Shown one piece after another: positions 1-7,213 of a stretch of DNA of 12,147 bases. Origin of the DNA: Clostridia bacterium. GTDB taxonomy: Bacteria; Bacillota; Clostridia; Oscillospirales; SIG627. The stretch's first letter is position 1, and each line of letters starts with the position of its first letter. Where the stretch lies: the NCBI GenBank assembly GCA_017408325.1, contig JAFQUW010000062.1:1-12147 (forward strand), written 5' to 3'. The notes below the pieces were generated by a model. That model did no database searches, had not been told where the DNA came from, and worked only from the letters and a program-made list of their open reading frames with translations. The position numbers and the translations under genes were made by a program.

Positions 1-111
1 CCCGTTGAGGAAGAGGAATTTTTCGCACCGCCCGAAACGGACAGCGCAACGCAGGCAACCATCGAAGAGATCGAAAACGCGCAGGCAAAAACCGAAGCCG
101 AAGAAGAATAA
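1..111 (+). CDS. C-terminal end of an unidentified acidic protein (partial)
   Basis: Reading frame 1 is open from the window edge to a TAA at 109-111 and gives 36 residues, starting PVEEEEFFAPPETD and ending KTEAEEE. The tail is rich in glutamate and alanine, with no membrane segment or recognisable motif. Such acidic, low-complexity C-termini occur on many unrelated bacterial proteins, so I do not assign a family. The frame is supported by the in-frame stop lying 13 bases before a strong intrinsic terminator, which is where a last gene of a unit is expected to stop. Another frame is open from position 5 to 232, but it reads through the terminator hairpin and gives a Lys/Arg-rich product, so I treat it as a shadow. 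The rest of the gene lies to the left of the window. Confidence 0.7.
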   Translation, partial: PVEEEEFFAPPETDSATQATIEEIENAQAKTEAEEE

Positions 112-124
112 GAAAAACAAACGC

Positions 125-157
125 AAAAAGGCACGGCCGAAACGGCCGTGCCTTTTT
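125..157 (+). terminator. Intrinsic terminator after the upstream partial gene
   Basis: A perfect 15-bp stem (125-139 pairing with 143-157) has a GC-rich core (GGCACGGCCG), an AAA loop and a run of five T ending the descending arm, followed by GTTTG. It lies 13 bases after the TAA at 109-111. It isolates the opp unit from the upstream gene. Confidence 0.93.
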
Positions 158-228
158 GTTTGCCGAAACGACGATCTCCCCCATTTGAAAACAAGGTCAA
201 AAAACGCGCTTTTTCCCCCCGTCTTCTC

Positions 229-257
229 TTGACACAAAGTCCCTTTTGTTTTATAAT
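229..257 (+). promoter_or_regulatory. Sigma-A promoter of the opp operon
   Basis: The -35 box TTGACA is at 229-234 and the -10 box TATAAT at 252-257. Both are perfect consensus, with a 17-bp spacer. Transcription should begin near 263-266, which gives a leader of about 120 nt before the oppB start codon at 387. It is the only strong promoter seen ahead of oppB, oppC, oppD, oppF and oppA. Confidence 0.9.
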
Positions 258-274
258 GTACTAAATATAAAAAT

Positions 275-344
275 GCAAATTTTTCGCGGCGTTTGTTTGC
301 GAAAAAGGGAGTACTCCCTTTTGTTTGGTATGGAATACCAAACG
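275..344 (+). promoter_or_regulatory. Structured 5' leader of opp: three successive inverted repeats
   Basis: Three perfect inverted repeats follow each other between the promoter and oppB. (a) TTTTTCGC at 280-287 pairs with GCGAAAAA at 299-306 around an 11-nt loop. (b) AAAAGGGAGT at 303-312 and ACTCCCTTTT at 313-322 form a 20-bp palindrome, or as RNA an 8-bp stem with a GTAC loop, followed by GTTT. (c) GTTTGGTAT at 323-331 and ATACCAAAC at 335-343 are separated by GGA. Repeats (a) and (b) share 303-306 and cannot form fully together. CGTTTG at 290-295 can also pair with CAAACG at 339-344, and GCAAA at 275-279 with TTTGC at 296-300. Repeat (b) with its trailing T/G run resembles a weak terminator, so attenuation is possible. 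The DNA palindromes could equally be repressor operators. No known riboswitch or T-box was recognised. Confidence 0.55.
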
Positions 345-386
345 GACGCGAAAGACAGAACTATTCAGGGACACAGGAAGTTTATC

Positions 387-1316
387 ATGAACACAAAAAC
401 TTGGATGTACATCTTGAAGCGACTCGGACTGGCACTCTTAACGGTGTGGGTGGTCATCACACTCACCTTCTTTGTCATGCACTCCGTCCCGGGCGGCCCG
501 TTCACCAGCGAAAAGGCCATCAGCGAAGCCGCACAAAAAGCACTCGAGGCAAAATACGGTCTCGACAAGCCGCTTCTGGAACAGTACGGCACCTACTTAA
601 AAGACATCGTCACCGAGTTTGACTTCGGCCCCTCCCTGAAGCAGCGCGGTCAGGACGTCATTGACATCATCGGCCGCGGTCTTGCCGTTTCCGCCAAGCT
701 CGGCGTCTGTGCCGCGGCGATCGCTCTGGTCTTCGGTGTGGTCCTCGGCGCCGTTGCCGCCCTGCGCAGAAACAAGCTCATCGACCGTATCATCATGGTC
801 TTCACCACCGCGTTCGTTTCGATGCCGTCGTTCGTTATGGGGTCGCTTCTGCTCATGCTGTTTGCGGTGGCGCTCAACTGGCTACCGGCCAACGGCACCA
901 CGACCGCGGGTCTGATCCTTCCGGTCATTACCCTCTCGCTCTCGCCGCTGTCGAACATCACGCGTCTGACGCGCTCCTCAATGCTCGACGTGCTCGGCCA
1001 GGATTACATCCGCACCGCACGCGCCAAGGGTGTCTCCGGCACCAAGATCATCTTCGGTCACGCGCTCAAGAACGCGCTCATCCCCGTCATCACCTACTGC
1101 GGTCCGATGCTCGCCTACATCGTCACGGGCTCGCTCGTCGTGGAACAGATCTTCGCCGTCAACGGCATCGGTCGCGCCTTCGTCTCCAGCATCACCGACC
1201 GCGACTATCCGATGATCATGGGAACGACCATCATCCTAGCGACGCTCATCGTCGTGATGAACCTCATAAGTGACATCCTCTACAAGATCGTCGACCCGCG
1301 CATCAATCTGGAATAA
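387..1316 (+). CDS. oppB: Oligopeptide ABC transporter permease OppB
   Basis: This is one of the two membrane subunits of a peptide importer of the Opp/Dpp family. The product is 309 residues, the usual OppB length. Residues 1-30 carry the family N-terminus (YILKRLGLALLTVWVVITLT) forming membrane segment 1, followed by HSVPGGPF. A long extracytoplasmic loop holds the typical YGLDKPLLEQY (57-67). The other membrane segments lie at about 104-126, 136-163, 173-190, 236-256 and 275-300. The cytoplasmic EAA loop that docks onto the ATPases is clear at about 207-235 (DYIRTARAKGVSGTKI and following). I chose the ATG at 387 because AGGAAG at 375-380 precedes it by 6 nt and the protein then starts as family members do. 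An in-frame ATG at 246 lies inside the promoter and would add 47 unrelated residues. First gene of the opp operon; oppC follows after 53 nt. Confidence 0.95.
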   Translation: MNTKTWMYILKRLGLALLTVWVVITLTFFVMHSVPGGPFTSEKAISEAAQKALEAKYGLDKPLLEQYGTYLKDIVTEFDFGPSLKQRGQDVIDIIGRGLAVSAKLGVCAAAIALVFGVVLGAVAALRRNKLIDRIIMVFTTAFVSMPSFVMGSLLLMLFAVALNWLPANGTTTAGLILPVITLSLSPLSNITRLTRSSMLDVLGQDYIRTARAKGVSGTKIIFGHALKNALIPVITYCGPMLAYIVTGSLVVEQIFAVNGIGRAFVSSITDRDYPMIMGTTIILATLIVVMNLISDILYKIVDPRINLE

Positions 1317-1369
1317 GCATCCCACTTTTTTACGAAAAGCAACTTCCAAAACGGAGTGACAAAACAGAC

Positions 1370-2806
1370 ATGAACAAAAAACCTTTCAGCATGCATCTTG
1401 ACGTCAACGACTTCCTTCCCGCCACCGAGGAGGAGAAATCGTACATCGTCCAAATGCGCCCGTCCACCACGTTCTTCAAAGACGGTGTGCGCCGCTTTCT
1501 CAAAAACAAAGTGGCGACGGTCTCGCTCATCCTCATCGTGCTCATCACGCTGACCTCGCTCCTTTTGCCGATGTTCTGGCCGTACGAATACGACGATCAG
1601 CTCGGCGTCGCGCTCGGCCGCCCCGTCGACGGTTCCTACAACAACCTCGCCCCCTTTGCCTACGGCACCAGTGAACGCGAACGGATGCTCGGCAAGGCAA
1701 GCGTCTATGAACTCGTCGTCGAGGCTCCCATCGGCGGAACCGGAACGACCGATCGCGCGATCATCAACTCCGCGAAAAAGCGTGCCGAAGAGATCCTCGC
1801 CGAGTATCAGGCAAGCGATCTTTCCGAAAACGCGTTCGCTGCACTCAAGAGCCACAGTTCCGAGGAGTTGACCTCTTCGTTTTTGACCGTCAAGTTCGCA
1901 AAGCACGACAAGGTCTCCCCCTCTCTCTTTGAAAAGACGACGAAAGTCTCCGACTGGGTCTGGGAAGTTACCGGTCTCGGCGGCTCCGTGCGCAAAGAGG
2001 GCGACACCGCCATTCTGGAAGACAAAGACGGATTCCACGTTCTGTACTTTGCCTCTTACTCCGGCGAGACCGAGAGCATCTTCCCCCATATTTTCGGCAC
2101 CGACGCCGCCGGACGCGACTACTTCATCCGCGTCGTCTACGGCACGCGCATCTCGCTTGCCGTCGGCTTCTTCGCCAGTCTCATCGTTCTCATCATCGGT
2201 ATGACCATCGGTTCGATCGCAGGTTACTGCGGCGGCAAAGTCGACATCTTCATCATGCGCATCGTCGACATCATCTACTCTCTGCCCGATATGCTCATGG
2301 TCATCCTGCTGGCTGCCGCGCTGAAAGCATCCGGCTTCAACGAACTCATCCAGGGCACCGCCCTGCAGGACATCGGCGGTAACATCATCAGTCTGTTCAT
2401 CGTTTTCGGCCTTCTCTACTGGGTCAGCATGTCCCGTCTCATCCGCGGCCAGATCCTCTCGCTGCGTGAGCAGGAATACGTGCTCGCAGCCCGCGCCACC
2501 GGCGCCAAGGGCGGCTGGATCATCAAGAAGCACCTCATCCCCAACTGCATCGGCGTCGTCATCATTTCCACTGCCCTGCAGATCCCCAACGCGATCTTCA
2601 CGGAAAGTTACCTTTCCTTCCTCGGACTCGGTGTCAACGCGCCGATGCCGTCGCTCGGCTCTCTGGCCAGTGACGCGCTCTCCGGCATCTACACCTATCC
2701 GCACCGTCTCATCATCCCGGCGCTCGTCATCTCTCTCATCGTTCTGTCCCTGAACCTTTTCGGCGACGGACTCAGAGATGCCTTCGACCCGAAACTCAAC
2801 AGCTAA
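1370..2806 (+). CDS. oppC: Oligopeptide ABC transporter permease OppC with an extra extracytoplasmic domain
   Basis: This is the second membrane subunit of the importer, 478 residues against about 290-320 for typical OppC. The N-terminal cytoplasmic region and membrane segment 1 (about 48-69) match the OppC N-terminal domain. The conserved permease core resumes at HIFGTDAAGRDYFIRVVYGTR (start residue 240), continues through segments at about 260-286, 303-318, 338-355, 388-405 and 445-463, and includes the EAA loop around EYVLAARATGAKGGWI (369-384). The surplus lies at about 104-236, facing outward. There a strand-like VYELVVEAP (112-120), a helix SAKKRAEEILAEYQ (134-147), FAALKSHSS (156-164) and a closing GDTAILEDKDGFHVLYF (211-227) follow the order of a parvulin-type rotamase. 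Start ATG 1370 has GGAG at 1353-1356, a rather long spacing. The stop overlaps the oppD ribosome-binding site. The core assignment is sure; the nature of the insert is inference. Confidence 0.92.
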   Translation: MNKKPFSMHLDVNDFLPATEEEKSYIVQMRPSTTFFKDGVRRFLKNKVATVSLILIVLITLTSLLLPMFWPYEYDDQLGVALGRPVDGSYNNLAPFAYGTSERERMLGKASVYELVVEAPIGGTGTTDRAIINSAKKRAEEILAEYQASDLSENAFAALKSHSSEELTSSFLTVKFAKHDKVSPSLFEKTTKVSDWVWEVTGLGGSVRKEGDTAILEDKDGFHVLYFASYSGETESIFPHIFGTDAAGRDYFIRVVYGTRISLAVGFFASLIVLIIGMTIGSIAGYCGGKVDIFIMRIVDIIYSLPDMLMVILLAAALKASGFNELIQGTALQDIGGNIISLFIVFGLLYWVSMSRLIRGQILSLREQEYVLAARATGAKGGWIIKKHLIPNCIGVVIISTALQIPNAIFTESYLSFLGLGVNAPMPSLGSLASDALSGIYTYPHRLIIPALVISLIVLSLNLFGDGLRDAFDPKLNS

Positions 2807-2816
2807 GGAGGAACCC

Positions 2817-3833
2817 ATGGAACACACTCCCCTTTTGAAAGTGCGTGACCTGAAGACCTCCTTCTTCACCGACGCCGGTGAAGTCAAGGCGGTCGGCGGC
2901 GTCTCCTTCAATCTGGAGCGCGGCAAGGTCCTCGGCATCGTCGGGGAATCCGGCTCCGGCAAGAGCGTCACCGTCTACTCCATTCTGCAGATCCTCGCCC
3001 CGACCGGCAAGATCGTCGGCGGCAGCGTCAAGTTCAACGGTCAGGAACTCATCGGCATCGACGAAAAAGAGATGCGAAAGATCCGCGGCAACCGCATTTC
3101 CATCATCTTCCAGGATCCGATGACTTCCTTGAACCCGACCTATACCATCGGTCACCAGCTCATGGAAGCCATTCTCCTGCACACCGGGCGCAACAAGAAA
3201 CAAGCCCGCGAACGCGCACTGGAAATGCTCCGTCTGGTCAACATCAACGAGCCCGAAAAGCGCCTCAAGCAGTATCCGCACGAACTCTCCGGCGGTATGC
3301 GCCAGCGCGTCGGCATCGCAATGGCCCTCGCCTGCGAGCCCGACATCCTCATCGCCGACGAGCCGACGACCGCCCTCGACGTCACCATTCAGGCACAGAT
3401 CCTCGAACTGATGCAAGATCTGCAGAAGAAACTCGGTATGGCGATCATTATGATCACCCACGACCTCGGTGTCATCGCACAGCTCTGCGACGAGGTGGTC
3501 GTGATGTACGCCGGCTCCATCTGCGAACAGGGCACTGCCGACGAGATCTTCTACAATCCGAAGCACGAATACACGAAGGGACTCTTGCGCTCCATCCCCA
3601 CCGATCAGTCAAACGGTCAAAAGCTCGTCCCCATCACGGGTACGCCGATCGACCTATTGAATATGCCAAAGGGGTGTCCCTTTGCGCCCCGCTGTGACAA
3701 CGCGATGAAGATCTGTCTCAGAGAGCGCGCCGATCGCATCCGCATCAACGACGATCACATGGCGACCTGCTGGATGAACGCCAAGGAAGCATCTTCCGAA
3801 CAAGAAAAACAGGAGGAAGCAGACCATGAGTGA
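2817..3833 (+). CDS. oppD: Oligopeptide ABC transporter ATP-binding protein OppD
   Basis: This is a cytoplasmic ATPase subunit, 338 residues, which should pair with OppF to power uptake. It has Walker A GESGSGKS (43-50), Q-loop [10 protein letters not shown] (98-107), signature LSGGMRQR (157-164), Walker [13 protein letters not shown] (177-188) and H-loop ITHDLG (213-218). The C-terminal oligopeptide/dipeptide extension has [19 protein letters not shown], with cysteines at 287, 293, 300 and 318. That four-cysteine pattern is known in Opp/Dpp ATPases and binds a 4Fe-4S cluster in some structurally studied members. Start ATG 2817 follows a strong AAGGAGG at 2805-2811. An in-frame ATG at 2778 lies inside oppC and lacks such a site. 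Its end overlaps oppF by 8 nt, indicating translational coupling. Confidence 0.96.
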   Translation: MEHTPLLKVRDLKTSFFTDAGEVKAVGGVSFNLERGKVLGIVGESGSGKSVTVYSILQILAPTGKIVGGSVKFNGQELIGIDEKEMRKIRGNRISIIFQDPMTSLNPTYTIGHQLMEAILLHTGRNKKQARERALEMLRLVNINEPEKRLKQYPHELSGGMRQRVGIAMALACEPDILIADEPTTALDVTIQAQILELMQDLQKKLGMAIIMITHDLGVIAQLCDEVVVMYAGSICEQGTADEIFYNPKHEYTKGLLRSIPTDQSNGQKLVPITGTPIDLLNMPKGCPFAPRCDNAMKICLRERADRIRINDDHMATCWMNAKEASSEQEKQEEADHE

Positions 3834-4812
3834 ACTCAATAAGACTCCCCTCTTGGAAGTGCGCGACTTAAAAGAGCACTTTGACATCAACGTCGGCTTT
3901 CTCAAGACCCGTCCTCTGAAAGCGGTCGACGGCGTCTCCTTCTCCATCAACCGCGGCGAGACGCTCGGCCTCGTCGGGGAATCCGGCTGCGGCAAGACCA
4001 CCGTCGGTCGCACCCTTTTGCATCTCTACAAGCCCACCTCGGGCGAGATCCTCTACGACGGAAAAGAGATCAAGACGAAAGCGGATATTCTCGAATTCCG
4101 CAAGAAGGCGACGATGGTCTTTCAGGATCCCTACTCCTCTTTGAATCCGCGCATGACGGTCGCCGACATCATCGGCGAGCCGCTGGACATCCACAAGCTC
4201 TACGAGACGAAAGAAGAGCGCCGCGAGAGGATTCTGGAATTGATGGACCACGTCGGTCTCAACTCCGAACACGCCTCCCGTTACGCGCACGAGTTCTCCG
4301 GCGGTCAGCGTCAGCGCATCGGCATCGCCCGTGCACTCGCCGTCAATCCCGAGTTCATCGTCTGTGACGAGCCGGTCTCCGCGCTTGACGTGTCCATTCA
4401 GGCGCAGGTCATCAACATGTTCGACGATCTGCAGGACAAACTCGGACTCACCTACCTCTTCATTGCACACGACCTGCTCATCGTCCGTCACATCTCCGAC
4501 CGCATCGCGGTCATGTACCTCGGCAAGATCGTCGAGATGGCGGACGCCGACGAGATCTACTCGCACCCGTTGCACCCCTATTCGAAGGCGCTAATGAGTG
4601 CAGTTCCCGTCCCCGACCCCAACACAGCACGCGCCAATCGCCGCATCGCGCTCGAGGGAGACATTCCCAGTCCGCTGAATGCACCGAGCGGCTGTCCGTT
4701 CCGAACCCGTTGTCCGCACGCGACCGAGGCCTGCGCCGAGGCAATGCCCGAATTCAAGGAAGTCTCCTCCGGTCACTTCGTCGCCTGCCACCGCGTCGGC
4801 GAGCTCAACTGA
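3826..4812 (+). CDS. oppF: Oligopeptide ABC transporter ATP-binding protein OppF
   Basis: This is the second ATPase subunit, 328 residues. It has Walker [10 protein letters not shown] (51-59), Q-loop [14 protein letters not shown] (99-112), signature [15 protein letters not shown] (157-171), Walker [13 protein letters not shown] (177-188) and H-loop IAHDL (213-217). The combination of [18 protein letters not shown] and [15 protein letters not shown] is typical of OppF/DppF and separates it from the OppD next door. The C-terminal extension again has four cysteines (290, 296, 303, 321; [15 protein letters not shown]). The start ATG lies in the overlap ATGAGTGA with the oppD stop and is preceded by AGGAGG at 3811-3816. 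After its stop there are 110 nt before oppA. Confidence 0.96.
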   Translation: MSELNKTPLLEVRDLKEHFDINVGFLKTRPLKAVDGVSFSINRGETLGLVGESGCGKTTVGRTLLHLYKPTSGEILYDGKEIKTKADILEFRKKATMVFQDPYSSLNPRMTVADIIGEPLDIHKLYETKEERRERILELMDHVGLNSEHASRYAHEFSGGQRQRIGIARALAVNPEFIVCDEPVSALDVSIQAQVINMFDDLQDKLGLTYLFIAHDLLIVRHISDRIAVMYLGKIVEMADADEIYSHPLHPYSKALMSAVPVPDPNTARANRRIALEGDIPSPLNAPSGCPFRTRCPHATEACAEAMPEFKEVSSGHFVACHRVGELN

Positions 4813-4922
4813 CCGACGGACACGGCTTTAATCCACGGTTTTTCTGTCCTTTTTTCGCTCGTGCAAAACGAAGAAAGGCAAAAAACATACACACCACAAA
4901 TCTTTAGAAGGGATGTAAAGAA
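4813..4922 (+). other. oppF-oppA intergenic region
   Basis: These 110 nt are the longest gap inside the opp unit. I see no convincing -35/-10 pair, no strong hairpin and no T-tract terminator. A purine-rich AGAAGGGA at 4906-4913 is the likely ribosome-binding site of oppA, with about 9 nt to the ATG at 4923. By this reading oppA is transcribed from the promoter at 229-257. A weak internal promoter that raises binding-protein dosage cannot be excluded. Confidence 0.5.
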
Positions 4923-6674
4923 ATGAAAAAAGTATTGCTGTTTACCCTTGCAGTTGCAATGATCTTCAGCATCACTGCCTGCACCAAAGCCCCGGAAGTC
5001 ACCACCGAAAAAGTGGACTTCCCCGCAGTCACTTACCTTTACAACACCGCCGACAACCACAAGGCCATTGGTGAATACCTCCAGAGCGCTTTTGCGACCG
5101 TCGGTCTCGACATGACCCTGGAAAATCAGGAATGGAACACCTTCCTCAACACCCGTAAGGAAGGCGACTATTTCGTGGCTCGCAACGGTTGGCTTGCCGA
5201 CTACAACGATCCGATCTGCTTCCTTGATATGTGGATCTCCGGCTCCGGCAACAACGACATTCAGTTCGGTAAGGGCGCGCACGCGGATCTCGCGATGTAC
5301 TCCGTCGACCTCACCCCCTACGGCGGTGAAAAGGTCGAAAACGGCACCTGGGCCGAGACCTACGACGTCCTGATCTCCGCGATCAAGGCTTGCACCGACA
5401 ACGAAGATCGTTACGCCATGATGCACATCGCCGAAGATATGCTCATGGACACCGGCTGCATCACCCCCATCTACTACTACACCGACCTCTATATGCTCGA
5501 TGACTCCGTCAACGGCTTCTACTCCAACCCCCTCGGCTACAAGTACATGATGTACACCGACGTGGCCGGCAAGACTGACGCTCTCAACGTCTGCCTCGCC
5601 TCCGAGCCCGACACCCTCGATCCCGCTCTCAACTCCGCCGTCGACGGCGCGACCATGGTCGCTCACCTCTTCTCCGGTCTTTCCAAGTGGGCGCAGGATG
5701 ACAAGGGCAACCTCGTCATCGCTCCCGATGCCGCCGAAGAACTCGTCGAAGGTAAGGCCAACGACGACGGCACCGTCACCTACACCTACACCCTCCGCGA
5801 AGGTATGAAGTGGTCCAACGGCGACGAAGTCAAGGCCTCCGACTACACCAACGCCTGGAAACGCGCTGCCTCCGAAGAGCTCGGTGCCGACTACGGCTAC
5901 ATGTTCGAAGTCGTCAAGGGTTATCCGAACGACCTCGCCGTCGAGGCCGATGATGCTGCCCGCACCATCACCGTCACCCTCGCCAATGCGATCAGCTACT
6001 GGAACGAGCTCCTCGCCTTCCCGACCTACTACCCGGTTCATGCCTCCGCTTACGACAACGAAGCTTGGGCGACCAAACCCGAAACCTACATCTGCAACGG
6101 TGCTTACACCATCGATGCTTGGGAGCATGACAGCGTCATCAACCTCAAGAAGAACGAAAACTACATCGATGCCGACACCATCAAGATGGAAGCCATCAAC
6201 TGCTACCTCTCCGACGATGCGCAGAACATGCTCGCCAACTTCAAGAAGGGCGACTGGCTCCTCATCGACGACGTCCCCACGGATGAAATCGCCACTCTGA
6301 AGTCCGATCCCGAATTTGTGATCGCCGGTCAGATCGGTACCTACTACGTCTGCTGGAACGTCAACGCTGACCTCATCCCCGGCTCCACCCTCACCGGTGT
6401 GGAAAAGGAAAAGGCACAGCAGGAGATCCGTAAGGCCTTCGGCCTCCTCCTCGACCGCAACTACATCGTCGAGAAGGTCTCCCAGGCCGGTGAAATCCCC
6501 GCCTCCTCCTTCGTCGCGATGGGTATGATCGATGCCGACGGCACGGAGTTCTACAAGAACGCCACCGACAACGAGTTCGTTGGTTACTACGACACCTCCG
6601 CCGAGGCTTATGAAGCCAACTGCACGAAGGCCGTCGAGATCCTCTCCCAGTACTACAACATCGAATCCAAATAA
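4923..6674 (+). CDS. oppA: Circularly permuted oligopeptide-binding lipoprotein OppA
   Basis: This is the extracellular peptide receptor of the transporter, 583 residues, anchored by lipid at Cys20 (signal peptide 1-19, lipobox ITAC). All pieces of the SBP_bac_5 family (extracellular solute-binding protein family 5) are present, but in rotated order. Residues 33-212 are the usual C-terminal third: FPAVTYLYNT, NQEWNTFLNTRKEGDY, RNGWLADYNDP, SGSGNND, AEDMLMDTGCITPIYYYT and a final NPLGYKYMMYTD. A short linker (VAGKTDA, 214-220) leads into the usual mature N-terminus LNVCLASEPDTLDPALN (221-237). It continues through LREGMKWSNGDEVKASDY (291-308), LLAFPTYYPV, KPETYICNGAY, KAFGLLLDRNYIVEKV and an end at AVEILSQYYN (570-579), where an ordinary OppA would run on into FPxVTYLYN. 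The frame is open throughout, codon use is uniform and length is normal. Eight cysteines besides Cys20 are present. The family assignment is very secure; permutation is a direct reading of motif order, while retained function is inferred. Confidence 0.93.
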   Translation: MKKVLLFTLAVAMIFSITACTKAPEVTTEKVDFPAVTYLYNTADNHKAIGEYLQSAFATVGLDMTLENQEWNTFLNTRKEGDYFVARNGWLADYNDPICFLDMWISGSGNNDIQFGKGAHADLAMYSVDLTPYGGEKVENGTWAETYDVLISAIKACTDNEDRYAMMHIAEDMLMDTGCITPIYYYTDLYMLDDSVNGFYSNPLGYKYMMYTDVAGKTDALNVCLASEPDTLDPALNSAVDGATMVAHLFSGLSKWAQDDKGNLVIAPDAAEELVEGKANDDGTVTYTYTLREGMKWSNGDEVKASDYTNAWKRAASEELGADYGYMFEVVKGYPNDLAVEADDAARTITVTLANAISYWNELLAFPTYYPVHASAYDNEAWATKPETYICNGAYTIDAWEHDSVINLKKNENYIDADTIKMEAINCYLSDDAQNMLANFKKGDWLLIDDVPTDEIATLKSDPEFVIAGQIGTYYVCWNVNADLIPGSTLTGVEKEKAQQEIRKAFGLLLDRNYIVEKVSQAGEIPASSFVAMGMIDADGTEFYKNATDNEFVGYYDTSAEAYEANCTKAVEILSQYYNIESK

Positions 6675-6731
6675 ATTGGAATTTTGATGTGGTTCAGTTC
6701 CTATGACTTGCACTGAGTAGGGCCTGACAAC

Positions 6732-6763
6732 AAAGCCGCAGGGCATTTGCCCTGCGGCTTTTT
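6732..6763 (+). terminator. Intrinsic terminator of the opp operon
   Basis: A GC-rich stem AAAGCCGCAGGGC (6732-6744) pairs with GCCCTGCGGCTTT (6749-6761) around an ATTT loop and is followed by T residues. It begins 57 bases after the oppA stop and separates the opp unit from ylxM. I see nothing else in the 57 bases between oppA and the stem. Confidence 0.95.
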
Positions 6764-6833
6764 CTGTATGCAAGAGCCTCCCGGACCCCAAAAGAAAACA
6801 GGCGTAAACAGACGACTTTTTCCCAAAAAAGAC

Positions 6834-6862
6834 TTGACAAGGGCAAGCGTGTCGTGTATAAT
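6834..6862 (+). promoter_or_regulatory. Sigma-A promoter of ylxM-ffh
   Basis: TTGACA at 6834-6839 and TATAAT at 6857-6862 are perfect consensus boxes with a 17-bp spacer. The predicted transcript starts near 6869, only about 30 nt before the ylxM start. The short leader contains CGCTGT (6866-6871) able to pair with ACAGCG (6887-6892), just ahead of the ribosome-binding site. Confidence 0.92.
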
Positions 6863-6900
6863 ATGCGCTGTAAAGTTTTTTTCTTCACAGCGGAGGGCTT

Positions 6901-7209
6901 ATGGTCACGAAAGATTTCTCCCTCATCACGCTGTTCGACCGCTACGGCGCACTGCTCACGGAGAAGCAGCAGACTGCCTTTTCCCTCTCCTACAACGAGG
7001 ACTTTTCCCTCTCGGAGATCGCGGAACACACGGGCACGTCCCGTCAGGCGGTGCGCTCGCTGATCCAAAAGACCGAAGCCGAACTTCGCAAAATGGAGGC
7101 GGCACTGAAACTCGTCGAAAAAGAAGAGATCATTCGCTCGCTCGCCGAGTCCGCGCCCGAAGCGGCGCAGGAGACGGCAAACGCGATCCTTGCGATATTA
7201 AAGGAGTAA
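6901..7209 (+). CDS. ylxM: YlxM family helix-turn-helix protein (UPF0122)
   Basis: A 102-residue cytoplasmic protein of the YlxM/p13 family, which is regularly encoded directly before ffh in Firmicutes and is thought to act with the signal recognition particle. The sequence has the family N-terminus (LITLFDRYGALLTEKQQTAF) and a sigma-70-region-4-like helix-turn-helix at about 36-58 (LSEIAEHTGTSRQAVRSLIQ), then a charged helical tail. The start ATG 6901 follows GGAGGG at 6892-6897. The gene ends 4 nt before the ffh start, and its last codons supply the ffh ribosome-binding site, so the two are co-translated. The exact molecular role of the family is poorly defined. Confidence 0.93.
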   Translation: MVTKDFSLITLFDRYGALLTEKQQTAFSLSYNEDFSLSEIAEHTGTSRQAVRSLIQKTEAELRKMEAALKLVEKEEIIRSLAESAPEAAQETANAILAILKE

Positions 7210-7213
7210 TCCC

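Noticed and set aside
5..232. A 75-codon Lys/Arg-rich frame at the left edge
   Set aside because: It runs through the intrinsic terminator at 125-157 and into the opp promoter; frame 1 with a stop at 109-111 fits better.
246..386. Longer N-terminus for OppB starting at the ATG at 246
   Set aside because: That codon lies between the -35 and -10 boxes, so it would not be in the transcript; the extra 47 residues do not resemble OppB.
1280..2971. A 563-codon open frame on the minus strand across oppC
   Set aside because: Product is Asp/Glu/Arg-rich low-complexity sequence without a domain; it is antisense to oppC and to the start of oppD, whose protein motifs are unambiguous.
4923..6674. oppA as two adjacent truncated genes or a pseudogene
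   Set aside because: There is one continuous frame, one signal peptide, no internal stop or new ribosome-binding site at the junction, and the family content sums to a full-length protein.
4773..6791. A 672-codon open frame on the minus strand across oppA
   Set aside because: It mirrors the codon pattern of the strongly biased oppA gene, is Gly/Val/Asp-rich with no recognisable family, and would run antisense through the oppA terminator. The plus-strand frame encodes a clear binding protein.
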